A stretch of DNA of 64,000 bases from Microglena sp. YARC (taxonomy: Eukaryota > Chlorophyta > Chlorophyceae > Chlamydomonadales > Chlamydomonadaceae). Under the pieces are notes generated by a model, which saw nothing but the letters and a program-made list of their open reading frames with translations, was not told the origin of the DNA and did not search any database. The stretch covers positions 56,144,425-56,208,424 of the forward strand of contig CM039464.1 in the NCBI GenBank assembly GCA_022414725.1, written 5' to 3'. Of the stretch, positions 50,657 to 60,143 are shown piece after piece. A program made the position numbers and the translations under genes. Numbering within the stretch: the first letter of the stretch is position 1; every line of letters begins with the position of its first letter.

Positions 50657-53461
50657 GCTTCAAACCAGGCTTCACCACCTCCACTACCATGGTGGTGCAG
50701 GGCAGCTGCAGACTCGATTGCTGAGGTGCCACCAGGGCCACCACAACCTCTACCATGGTGGTTGACAACAGCAGCAGACCCGAGGGCTGCTAAGGCTGCT
50801 GCATCTGAGCTATGGATTGAGCAAGCCAAGATACAGAAACAGACCTCCAGGGATAGGAAACAGGAAGCTAAGGTAGCTGGGGACACTGTAGCTGAGCCTG
50901 CAGACGCGGTAGCTGACTCTGTAGACCTTGTAGCTGAGCTAGAGAAGCACGCCAGGCGTAGTGTAAAACGACACAGGCGACTGAGGAAGCTGGAAGCTAA
51001 GGTAGCTGCAGACGCTAAGGCAGCTGCAGAAGCTAAGTTAGCAGCAGAAGCGATGGCAGCTGCAGAATCTCAGGCAGCAGCAGAAGCAATGGTAGCTGCA
51101 GAAGCTAAGGCAACTGCAGATGCAATGGCAGCTGCAGAAGCTAGGGCGGCTAGAGACGCGAAGGTAGCTGCAGAAGCTAAGGCAGCAGCAGACGCAATGG
51201 CAGGTGCAGACGCAATGGCAGGTGCATGTGCAGATACAATGGCAGGTGCAGACGCAATGGCAGGTGCAGACGCAATGGCAGGTGCAGAAGCTAAAGCACC
51301 TGCAGATGCAATGGCTGCTGAGCAAGAGAAGGAGAGAATCAGGAAACTGCAAAAGCTAGAAGCTAAGGCAGCTAAAGCAGCTAAAAAAGATAGAGCAGAT
51401 GCAGAAGCTAAGGCTTACTGGGATAGAGTACTGCTGCAGCTGAGGAAAAGAAAGAGAGAGGCAGCTGCAGACCAGGAAGCTGAGGCAGCTGCTGAACTGC
51501 TGTCGGAGAAAGCCAGACACAATACCCAGGCCTACCCAGCTGCAGACCGGGCAGATGAGGCTGCCACCGCCCGTGTAACTGGGCAAGAGAAGGAGACAGC
51601 AAAGCTGTATGAACAGACTTCCAATGCTAGACAAAAGATAGAGGAGGAAATAGCCCGTCTGAATCCCGAGGTGCGCATGATCCCTCCAACTGATCAAGAG
51701 AAGGAGAGAGCCAAGCTGTATAAAACGAGCTCCAGGGCTAGACAACAGATAGACAAGGAAATAGCCAGACTCAATCCCCTGGCTTCCAGGCACACAATAC
51801 AGGTAGCTAGGGCAGATGTAGACCCTGCTGCTGAGGCTGCTGCAGGCCCGGTAGAACAGGCTGCTGTAGACCCGGCAGCTGAGGAAGCTGCAGACCAGGT
51901 AGCTGAGGAAGCTACAGATGCGGTGGTTGAGGCGGTTGCAGACCTGATGGGGTTGAAGAAAAGGAGGAGAGAGCCAGAGGCAATGCCATCTGCAGACCTA
52001 ATAACTGGCTCGGTCGTCCATGTGGCGGGGTCAGCTGCTACTACCCTTGTAGCTGAGGTTGTAGCTGAGCGAAAGAGGGAGAGGCTCAGATGTAACAACC
52101 AGGCCTACATGGATAGAAAAAAGATAGCTAAGGCCGCTGCAGACCTGATGGAGCTGAGCAAAAGGATGAGAGAGACAGACCCAATGCCAGCTACATTTGC
52201 AGTAGCTGAGGAAGCTACAGACCCGGTAGCTGAGGCAAAGCCAGCTACATACCCGGTAGCTGAGGATGCTACAGATACGGTGGCTGAGGCAGCTGCAGAC
52301 CTGATGGAGCTGAGCAAAAGGATGAGAGAGACAGACCCAATGCCAGCTACATTTGCGGTAGCTGAGGAAGCTACAGACCCGGTAGCTGAGGCAAAGCCAG
52401 CTACATACCCGGTAGCTGAGGAAGATGCAGACCCGGTGGCTGCTGAGGCAGCTGCAGACCTGATGGAGCTGAGCATAAGGATGAGAGAGACAGACCCAAT
52501 GCCAACTACATCGGCGGTAGCTGAGGAAGCTACAGACCCAGTGGATGAGGTAAAGCCAGCTACATACCCAGTAGCTGATGAGGAAGCTACATACCCGGTA
52601 GCTGAGGCAAAGCCAGCTACATACCCGGTAGCTGATGAAGCTACAGACCCGGTGGCTGAGGCAGCCGCAGAGCTGCTGGAGCTGAGCAAAAGGATGAGAG
52701 AGACAGACTCTATATCAGCTGTAGGCCAGGTAGCTGAGGCCCCACCACCACAAAGATCCAGACGCAAGGCAGCTGCTGACCCGGTGGCTGAGGCAGCTGC
52801 AGACCTGCTGGAGCTGAGCAAAAGGAGGAGGGAGCCAGAGGCAATACCAGCTGCAGACCCGGTAGGTCAGGCTGCTGCAGACCAGGTATCTGAGGAAGCG
52901 GCAGACCCGGTAGTCCAGGCTGCTGATGACACGGTTCTACCTAAAAGGGCAAGAGATGCTACCGCCCTTGCAGCCAAGCAAAGGAAGAAGGAAGACAGAC
53001 TCTATAAAGAGGCTTCTAAGGCCAGACAGCGGGTAGAACCGGTCTCTTGGGCTGCTGTAGCTGAGTTTGAGCAGGAGTTTTGCAGGCCTAATGTCGTACG
53101 CAATCATCTATATGTCACGGCTTACAGCGTCAGACAGCAGGTGGCTAAGGCAGCTGTCGCTGAGTTTGAGCAGGAGTTTTGCAGGCCTAATGTCGTACGC
53201 AATCACCTATTTGTCACGGCTTACAGCGCCAGACAGCAGGTAGCTAAGGCAGCTGTAGCTGAGTTTGAGCAGGAGTTTTGCAGGCATGATGTTGTACGCA
53301 ATCATCTATATGTCACAGCTTACAGGGCCAGACAGCAGGTAGCTAAAGCAGCTGCATCTGAGCACAAGCAGGAGAGAGGCAGTGTGACAGGTAATGATCC
53401 TCACCCTGCGCCCCCTCGAGGAGGTGAAGACTACCCGGAACCAGGCGAGCTGGCGGGCTAG
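50657..53461 (+). CDS. exon 2 of Ala/Glu/Lys-rich repeat protein (copy B, intact frame)
   Basis: About 934 codons, open from the acceptor to TAG 53459-53461. Same order as copy A: PPPLPWW / PQPLPWW patches, ARRSVKRHRRLRKLEAK-type helical repeats, a short AGADAMAG block, KLYEQTSNARQKIEEEIARL repeats, VAEEATDPVAEAKPATYPV blocks, and three YVTAYSARQQVAKAA-type units (copy A has two). It ends in the same GNDPHPAPPRGGEDYPEPGE tail. Shorter than copy A by loss of whole repeats, always in frame. The intact frame despite many indels suggests selection for translation. Confidence 0.65.
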   Translation, partial: ASNQASPPPLPWWCRAAADSIAEVPPGPPQPLPWWLTTAADPRAAKAAASELWIEQAKIQKQTSRDRKQEAKVAGDTVAEPADAVADSVDLVAELEKHARRSVKRHRRLRKLEAKVAADAKAAAEAKLAAEAMAAAESQAAAEAMVAAEAKATADAMAAAEARAARDAKVAAEAKAAADAMAGADAMAGACADTMAGADAMAGADAMAGAEAKAPADAMAAEQEKERIRKLQKLEAKAAKAAKKDRADAEAKAYWDRVLLQLRKRKREAAADQEAEAAAELLSEKARHNTQAYPAADRADEAATARVTGQEKETAKLYEQTSNARQKIEEEIARLNPEVRMIPPTDQEKERAKLYKTSSRARQQIDKEIARLNPLASRHTIQVARADVDPAAEAAAGPVEQAAVDPAAEEAADQVAEEATDAVVEAVADLMGLKKRRREPEAMPSADLITGSVVHVAGSAATTLVAEVVAERKRERLRCNNQAYMDRKKIAKAAADLMELSKRMRETDPMPATFAVAEEATDPVAEAKPATYPVAEDATDTVAEAAADLMELSKRMRETDPMPATFAVAEEATDPVAEAKPATYPVAEEDADPVAAEAAADLMELSIRMRETDPMPTTSAVAEEATDPVDEVKPATYPVADEEATYPVAEAKPATYPVADEATDPVAEAAAELLELSKRMRETDSISAVGQVAEAPPPQRSRRKAAADPVAEAAADLLELSKRRREPEAIPAADPVGQAAADQVSEEAADPVVQAADDTVLPKRARDATALAAKQRKKEDRLYKEASKARQRVEPVSWAAVAEFEQEFCRPNVVRNHLYVTAYSVRQQVAKAAVAEFEQEFCRPNVVRNHLFVTAYSARQQVAKAAVAEFEQEFCRHDVVRNHLYVTAYRARQQVAKAAASEHKQERGSVTGNDPHPAPPRGGEDYPEPGELAG

Positions 53462-53976
53462 TCTTTGACCGGGGAGAGAGACCTTTTGCTGTCTAATCTG
53501 GACCATGCCCCTCACACACACCACACACACACCACACCACACACACCACACCACCACACACACACACACCACCACCACACACCACCACACACCACCACAC
53601 CACCACACACACACACATCACCACACACCACATACACACCACACCACCACCCCTGTCCTACCTGTGCTTCTTCAACCATGAGTAGAGAGCCGTAGTGCCT
53701 CCGAATACTATTTATCAGGTAGACACTGAGGTGACTCCCCCCTCCCTTTCAAACCTAACCCCAAGTTTCCGGGGGCCCAGTGATTAAACTGAAGTGTGAT
53801 GCTGTCTAGTTAGGACAGTTACCCTTAGGAAGACCTAGGCCGGTCAGGGTATAAGCTCGGGTCAACATATGCTTGACTGCAGACGAATAAACGCCCTACC
53901 CAGTCAGGGTATAACCTGGGGTCAACGTACGCTTGACTGCAGACGAATAAACGCCCTACCCAGTCAGGGTATAAGC
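53462..53976. repeat. CACACC-rich tract and 60-bp minisatellite start
   Basis: 53510-53650 is an ACCACACACC simple repeat absent from copy A. From 53830 three diverged 60-bp units (CCCAGTCAGGGTATAA) run up to the hAT insertion and resume at 55058. No gene. Confidence 0.75.
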
Positions 53977-55057
53977 CAGGGATTTTTTTTTTCAAATCTG
54001 AAAGTGACTTTTTGCTAGCTTTTTGGTTTTAGTCCTCATCCAAGAACAGCCTCCATATAGCTATTTCTGGGCGGCCCAAAGGGCTGCCCCAGGGGGCAGC
54101 GCCTTGAGCTGGGGGAGGGGGGGAGGGGGGGGGGGGGGGGGGGGGGGGTCATGGGGAATCATACATGATAGACCAGACAGTATGGACCAATGCATGGCGG
54201 GCAGTGACTTATTTCCCAGCCGGGCCTGCACCGCTTTCTGCCTTGGGTAATCTGTCATGGGTCTGCCACTGGCAAGCAGGTCATGCACCACCACCAGCTG
54301 CTTCACTGTCCCTGGTTCAAGCTTTGCCTTCTGCTCCCTTAGCACCCTCGCAGCATTAGCCTCAGCAGCAGCCGGTGTAAAGAAGCGAGCCAGGGTCTGC
54401 TGACTTTTGATGTGGGTCACTGTCTTCTCATGACCCTTTACACCACACATCTTACTGTCGAAAGTAGAAGTGCATACAGAGCATCTGACTTTCCATCCAC
54501 CATCTTGTACGCCAGCACAAGCGAGCCACGGACGCCCCTCGAGCCAAGGCGCCTTGAGCTTCACTGTTCCTTGGTTAAGATACCGATCCTTGTAGCCACC
54601 AAGACTGAGACCTCTCTTCGCCTTCTTGGGAACGGGCGAGTCTGAATGTGAATCTGAAGGCGAGTCTCGAGGCGGTATGCTCGAGAACTTCAAACACAAC
54701 AGGATGGCCGAGCCATCAAGCTAGCTAATGAAGTACGGTTTGGGTTAAGGGGTCGAGGATTCGAGAACTTCGAGTCGAGATTGAATGAGGGAAATAAGCT
54801 GTGAAGTTGGTCGGAGCTATTCTTGGTGTCGAGGTGCACGAGGTTATTTATGGTGACCTGGCGACCTGCCAGCTAGGTCTTTCCAGGTTCAGGAATCAGA
54901 AGTACTGGAGTCTGTGTCGAACTGTCGAATTGGGTTCTTTCTAGCGATCTGGGTCTGGGTGCAGGAATCTCAAATCAGATCTCATATAGCGATTTGCTCG
55001 CCCAAAACGGGGTCAAAACTAGCGATCGCTATATATAGCGGGGAAAAAAAATCACTG
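53977..55057. mobile_element. hAT transposon with partial transposase (parent of the CAGGG(A)TTTTTT MITEs)
   Basis: 1081 bp. Terminal repeats CAGGGATTTTTTTTTC and GGGAAAAAAAATCACTG. Perfect 8-bp duplications GTATAAGC at 53969-53976 and 55058-55065, inserted into a minisatellite unit. The right end carries AAACGGGGTCAAAACTAGCG. Contains a minus-strand transposase N-terminal fragment and a poly-G tract (54120-54148). Confidence 0.9.
54061..54699 (-). pseudogene. hAT transposase N-terminal fragment with zinc finger
   Basis: 212 codons on the minus strand, running into the poly-G tract. A basic KKAKRG segment and KAPWLEGRPWL lead to a finger of the form C-x2-C-x13-H-x5-H (CSVCTSTF...GHEKTVTH), the BED/TTF type found at the N-terminus of hAT transposases. 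The DDE catalytic core and the dimerisation domain are absent, so it is non-autonomous. The frame is still open, suggesting recent loss. Confidence 0.6.
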
Positions 55058-55227
55058 GTATAAGCTGGGGTCAACGTACGCTTGACTGCAGACGAATGAA
55101 CGCCCTACCCAGTCAGGGTATAAGCTAGGGTCAACATACACATGACAGTGAACAAATAAACACTCTACACAGTCAGGGTATAAGTTAGGGTCAACATACG
55201 CTTGACGGGAGATGAAGAAACGCCCTA

Positions 55228-55375
55228 CGGTGGTAGGGAACCGGCTTCTACCGTACCTGAACAAATCTACCATGGCGGTTGTCAGCGACCGCGAACAACA
55301 AAGCGCATCCGTAGGGATTCGAACCCGGCACTTTCTTCGTTCAAGGAGCTCTACAATTGAGCCATTTGTTGAAAC
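55228..55375 (-). mobile_element. tRNA-derived SINE (best-preserved head)
   Basis: Minus strand. A-box-like TGGCTCAATTG (complement of 55354-55364), GTAGAGC, and perfect B-box GGTTCGAATCC (complement of 55315-55325), then the family body TTCGCGGTCGCTGACAACC. The D-arm and T-arm are clear, but the anticodon arm and acceptor do not fold into a normal tRNA. Confidence 0.75.
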
Positions 55376-55553
55376 AGGGATAAGAAAAGCCCTTCCCAGT
55401 CGAACTGTATGGTCACCTAGCTACAGTTACTAGGAGCTTCCCCCCAGCATTCTAGTTATTCAGCCGCGTTCTATTTAAGATGTTTCTTCGGTGTTGGTTG
55501 TGGTGGTGGTGGTGGTTTGTTTCTGCATGTGAGGTGTGTTTGTGATGGTGTGA

Positions 55554-55755
55554 TACTGTTTCTTTTGGGGGCTACGCACGGTGGCTTCCGGCGAGCTCAC
55601 TAGCCAGCCACTGGGTCAAACCCAAAGCTTGCAGCCGCATCGGAATGCCTGTCATGTCAGCTTTCAGACGCACTACATAGCATCAGTTTTGGCCCAAGGA
55701 CAGGGAAAGGGAGCTGCATAGAAGCTGCTACGCATAGCTAAAAAAAGAAACAGTG
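55554..55755. mobile_element. hAT-type MITE, CACTGTTTC family (orthologue of 10281-10483)
   Basis: Ends ACTGTTTC and AAAAAAGAAACAGTG, flanks GTGTGATA and GTGTGACA. The left end has lost two bases relative to copy A. Confidence 0.8.
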
Positions 55756-55885
55756 GTGTGACAGCAGTTGTCCATCGCGTGCTTCAGGATCTGCATGCGT
55801 CACAGATTAATTTGTCACAGCCAGGCCTGGTAGATGAGGCAGCAACTCACAATGCTGGTATCATTACGATGCATGCAGTGATTGG

Positions 55886-56149
55886 GTGTGGAAGAACATC
55901 TATTCAGATGCATACTCAGTAATACGTATTCATATGTCACAGCCAGACCTGGCAGATGAGGCAGCAACTCAAAATGCTGGTCTCCACGGTTCTACGTATT
56001 GCCATTTTGGGTTGGCTTTTGACGCAACTGCCTCCTTTGGGATTGCGCTTTTAAATCAGCTGAAAACGGAAATCTACGCTCTGCGCCCAGAAGGGGTTTT
56101 AAATGTTTGCGTCAATCGCGCAGTTGGGCTCCAAAACCTTGCGCGCTAG
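55886..56149 (+). CDS. conserved unknown frame with DEAAT repeat (copy B, uninterrupted)
   Basis: 87 codons: MWKNIYSDAYS, SQPDLADEAATQNAG, YCHFGLAFDATASFGIALL, QLKTEIYALRPEGVLNV, ending GLQNLAR. The copy A equivalent is split by a MITE, but its remaining codons match well. Just upstream (about 55812-55860) a second SQPGLVDEAATHNAG is encoded in another frame, so the region arose by internal duplication. Possibly one exon of a larger gene. No family recognised. Confidence 0.35.
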   Translation: MWKNIYSDAYSVIRIHMSQPDLADEAATQNAGLHGSTYCHFGLAFDATASFGIALLNQLKTEIYALRPEGVLNVCVNRAVGLQNLAR

Positions 56150-56176
56150 AGTGCAATAGCGCGCGTCATGTATTTT

Positions 56177-56362
56177 TAGGGTACGGCAACTAATATTAGT
56201 GTTTCAAAAACCAATAATAACTAATTTTATTACCGGTATAGTGTCACAATAATATCAGTTTTTCAAATGAATTTGAAATTCTGGTGAGACGACCGACTAA
56301 GATTGTATAATATTATTTAATATTTTTTATTCACTAATATTATGTAACATAGCCGACCCCTA
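56177..56362. mobile_element. hAT-type MITE, TAGGG family
   Basis: 186 bp, TAGGGTACGGCAAC...GCCGACCCCTA, flanked by TGTATTTT (56169-56176) and TGTATTAC (56363-56370), 6 of 8 matching. Copy A lacks it (TGTAGCAC). Shares most of its length with 25838-25996. Confidence 0.7.
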
Positions 56363-56786
56363 TGTATTACCCTGCTTGTCTCTCTAAGCGGCATTCAGAG
56401 ATTAGGTGTTGAAGAACATGTATCTGATATTCTTCAACATGACTAGACAGCACTGAGCAAGATTGACAGAGGAACAATTTATCTAGGCATCTCTAAAATA
56501 AGAGACATTGACGGGCGATCTCTAAGTTCAGTGAATCCCAGGAAACTTGGTGATAAACAAGGAGACGTTTTTACATATACCACTGACCAACCGTGCCTTG
56601 CAGAACACCCATAGCCCATGCGATTGGCCGGTCACATTCTGTACCCTATTCAGTGGTGTGTTATTGATAGTCCAGCAGTACTACTGGCATCGATAAAACA
56701 ATACGTTTCACATCTCAAATGCTGAGTCTGGAGGGATTTGGGCTCAAGAGACATTTATTTTGGCTCGTGAAACAGCGTGAAACAGC

Positions 56787-57002
56787 ATGAAACGTAGATT
56801 TCAGTTCAGTTTAGCACTCTTGGGTGTTGGTACTAGTCTCTCACCCTTGGGTGTTGGTCTGGCTGATAATAACGTGGTGATCTTGGTCGGTTCATTCGGA
56901 TTTTCAAGGACCGTTGCTTGCGCTCTGGAGAGGATCGTAGATTTTGAGAACAGTTACGTCTCAAACATACAACCTTTTCCCATGGTGACTTTCCCCAGCT
57001 GA
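56787..57002 (+). CDS. small frame MKRRF (copy B)
   Basis: 71 codons, counterpart of 11903-12256, with the same signal-peptide-like start MKRRFQFSLALLGVGTSLSP and a stop just before the SINE-like tail (57005-57055). Differences from copy A are mostly replacements. Low confidence as a gene. Confidence 0.25.
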   Translation: MKRRFQFSLALLGVGTSLSPLGVGLADNNVVILVGSFGFSRTVACALERIVDFENSYVSNIQPFPMVTFPS

Positions 57003-57816
57003 GGCGGACGGGAGCGTTCCCTTAATACCACGCCCCCTCCAGGCGTTATCTTTCTTTTTTTTACGACTCAAACCGTAGATTTTAAAGTACCCTAGTACAA
57101 CCATGCATGTATCCCCTGCTTTCTTTTATTTTATTTTAGTGTGATGCTAGAGCATTAATCCACCTTGTCACTGTCTTGGGTCTTACACGCCTCAGCATAG
57201 CTAGCGCCAACATGTGGCACGAGGCACACCTATCGTCAACATAATCCACCTTGGCACTGTCAAGCCGCGGAGCACATTTGGAGTCCAATGGGGCACTAGG
57301 ACCTGTGTGAGGGTAATGTGAACAGCATCAGCAAACCGTAATCAGCATCATTAGAGTTTACCGTTGCTTCGCAGATGCAAAATTTGAAACCAGTTGCATC
57401 CAGGCTACTAAAAAGCGCGCGCTTTGGCAGCGCTTTTACATGCTGCCTTTTTGAGCCCCACTGCGCGTTTCCCGCAGTCTTTTAAACCCCCTGTGGGCGC
57501 AGCGCGCATTTTTTGCGGGTGGGGGTGGGGGTGGGGGTGGGGGGGGCTAGGGGGGGCTAGGGCCAGATCTGGTTACACGTTTTGGCATGTCTCTAATCCG
57601 GTGCGCAGCCAACTGTAATCGGATTTGTTTTGCGTAGATCGTCAGTGGTGAAATAGAGCGGGGAATGTGCCGGTTACACTTGACTGCGTAGCTCAAACTA
57701 TTGGCACCAACACCAACACCATATTGGCTATTAAGGCCGGGAACGTTACTATGTTCTCACTTTAATACTGTATCCAGCCAAAATTGTTTTCTCGATTCAA
57801 AACACATATTGCCACA
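57003..57816. other. spacer with SINE tail and degenerate GCGC MITE
   Basis: 57005-57055 matches SINE 3' ends (CACGCCCCCTCCAGGCGTTAT). 57393-57560 is a degraded CAGG(C/G)TAC hAT MITE ending in GGGTGGGGGT repeats, at the same site as copy A. No gene. Confidence 0.5.
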
Positions 57817-57957
57817 ATGTCCAACGCTGGTAAGAAATTGTATATGCCCTTATTTGGTTTCCAGCCTAGAACTGGCCGATATCGCATATTTTGCGCCCAA
57901 ACAGACTCAAATGTGCACACATATCATATTTCAGGAGTCTTACAAAATAAAATGTAG
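57817..57957 (+). CDS. 46-aa conserved small frame (MSNAGKK, copy B)
   Basis: Same length as 13155-13295; the product starts MSNAGKKLYMPLFGFQPRTG. Silent and replacement changes are about balanced, so its coding status is open. Confidence 0.25.
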   Translation: MSNAGKKLYMPLFGFQPRTGRYRIFCAQTDSNVHTYHISGVLQNKM

Positions 57958-58070
57958 AAACACTGTTACTACCGGTATAGCAGGTCTATAGGTTGCACCC
58001 TTCCAGTATATTTTACCCCTGTGGATTGGTTTAGAAGTTGAGAAGATCACACAAAATGGGAGATTTGATC

Positions 58071-58266
58071 CAGGGTAATTCAAAGCGCGCGCTTTGGCGC
58101 TTTTGAGCGCTGACTTTTTGACCCCCTCTGCGCTTTAAGTGCAGTTTTTTACAACTCCCTGTGGGCGCAGCAAGCAAATTTTGCGCTTTTTGCACTTAAA
58201 AGCGCAGTTTTGTTTGTCTTCAAGTGCGCTAAAGCGCTGGCCAATTTGGCATTTTGAAGTACCCTG
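58071..58266. mobile_element. hAT-type MITE, GCGC-rich family
   Basis: 196 bp, CAGGGTAATTCAAAGCGCGC...TTTTGAAGTACCCTG, flanked by ATTTGATC (58063-58070) and GTTTGATC (58267-58274). Copy A has the single uninterrupted site GGTTTGATCTGC near 13402. Confidence 0.85.
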
Positions 58267-58556
58267 GTTTGATCTGCAGAAGTACCATACAAAGCCATTC
58301 CCAGCCCTTACTGGCTGGCTTACAGACCCGCAGCAATCGGAACGAGGGGGCAGAATCAGGGGATCCCCTGGGCGAAATCGCGCAGTTACTGACTATTAAA
58401 CCTCAGGCAATGTGATGGATGTCACAATTTGATGGCTATTGATCGATTCCCTAGCTCGATATGTGCTATGTGGAGCTCGCGACAGTCACTCGCGTACCCT
58501 CGTGTACCCTCGGCACTTTCGGGCAGCTTTCGCCACAAGGCATTGCAGGAGGTGAA

Positions 58557-58739
58557 ATGACAATGCACACTCCGGAAATTGCTTCGCGATCGATTTCGCT
58601 TTTCAGAGAGTCATCGGAAAATAACGAACCAGACTTTGGCCCGGGGCGTCTAGTGATCGATTCCGGCGGTCGGGTGATCACTTCCGCCCCCACCCCTGCC
58701 CCCCACCCCCTACCAACTTGCATGAGCCTGAAGCTATAA
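58557..58739 (+). CDS. 60-aa conserved small frame (MTMHTPEIAS, copy B)
   Basis: Counterpart of 13681-13869 with a 6-bp in-frame deletion (VR missing after DSGGR). Upstream TLGTFGQLSPQGIAGGE is also open in both copies. Confidence 0.35.
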   Translation: MTMHTPEIASRSISLFRESSENNEPDFGPGRLVIDSGGRVITSAPTPAPHPLPTCMSLKL

Positions 58740-59184
58740 TCCGAAGACGGAGTGGCAACAGGTATTTGAGTTGCGCATTCTCCATTTTCGCTCTTGACTT
58801 TCATATTCGCAAGTCAACATCCACATTTGGTATCTCTTGTACATCTTACACACTGACAGATACCTCTGGGCTGGTATCTTGATGGCAATGTCGGAAGTTG
58901 GGGAGCGGGGTGGTTGGGGTTTCCGAAACCAGATGCCCCGATACACCTTCCATCCGCCAGCCATGGCTGCAGGCCTCCAGCCATAAGCCACCCCACACCA
59001 CTTCAACAGACTCTCTCCTGCCGCTTCCATTATCATACACGATAAGCATTCATTACAAGCTCTTTACAAACATCTATCCATCTACAGTTCCCCATAGCCC
59101 GCTGTGACTCTGTTTTCTCCTACAAGATTACAAGTGCCCTATCCCCACGCCCCTCCCGCCCCTCCCCAACTCCACCTCTTCGCC

Positions 59185-60041
59185 ATGATGAGCTCTTCAT
59201 TAATCTTCCTTTTGGAGTCTCTTCTCGTAACTAGCAAGCGCGAGCCATGTTGGACGGATCCGTTCTCAGGTAAAAAATACACCAACAGACGAGCTGCGTA
59301 TTTTGAAACCGCCAGCAAGAAAACAGAAGATAGCCATCAACCCTCACATTCCTCTCACTTCGCAGGCATCTCCATGCATTCAGCACCCGTGAGCGATACT
59401 CGGAAGTGGTTTGCAGGTAAGCACAAAGCCATACCCCGGCCGGGGCCGAAGAAAGAAACTTTGGATGGTGATGGGGGTCGGGCGCAGGTCCGGCCGCGAC
59501 CGTCAGGTGTTGGTCGTTTCCTTTTCCATATCTTCAGCCACGCCGCTGCGCATTTCTGTTCTCTTATCTAGCGCGTGGCATTTCCAATACTTCCCCAACC
59601 CTGTGCCTATTGTGTTGCTCTGTACTTCCGACACGATTGCGTATTATTGGCGTGAGTGATCGCTGGGCATTTCGGATTGCAGGTGCAACATCCAACGGCC
59701 CAACTCGTGCATTAGGGCACTTGCAAGGGTATCAAGGGTAATGACTGCTTGACAAACAGACAAACAAGCAAATAAACAAACCTCCTCCTCCTCCCTCCCT
59801 CCTCCGAATACCTGCAGATAGCAAGGAGGGCGTCGTACCCAGATCCTCCTCCCGTGCCTCGTCCTTGGCTCACCCAAAAGCCCCAAGCCCACCAGAATCA
59901 TCCAAACTGAGCACTCTGCATCCTGGCGCCCATGCCAGTAGCAATGACAAGGCCCGCGCTTACGCAGCAGGTGCCAAAGCTGTACCGTGGCCGTCCAAGT
60001 TGGGCTCCTGGACCATGGGTGTCAGTAGTCCCCCCTACTAG
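59185..60041 (+). CDS. four-exon gene for a 136-aa secreted-type hypothetical protein (copy B)
   Basis: Exons 59185-59269, 59366-59416, 59683-59737 and 59822-60041, exactly the lengths of copy A (85, 51, 55, 220). Donors TCAG|GTAAAA, GCAG|GTAAGC and AAGG|GTAATG; acceptors TTCGCAG, GATTGCAG and GATAG. The product starts MMSSSLIFLLESLLVTSKRE and ends GSWTMGVSSPPY. The LINE begins about 100 bp beyond the stop, so the gene was spared. Regulation is not evident. No homologue recognised. Confidence 0.45.
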
Positions 60042-60143
60042 GGGGGTGCCCCAGGGCTTCTCTTTTCGGCCCAGAAATCTTCGGGCTTCGCGCTGGATCT
60101 GCCTAGAAGTTGACCAGAGAGGGCCTTTGATGATGGTGTTGGT

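Noticed and set aside
53500..53695. His/Thr-rich peptide from the CACACC tract
   Set aside because: Simple repeat specific to copy B; no conservation with copy A.
55228..55375. Functional tRNA gene
   Set aside because: A- and B-boxes are present, but acceptor and anticodon arms do not pair, and sibling copies share a SINE body.
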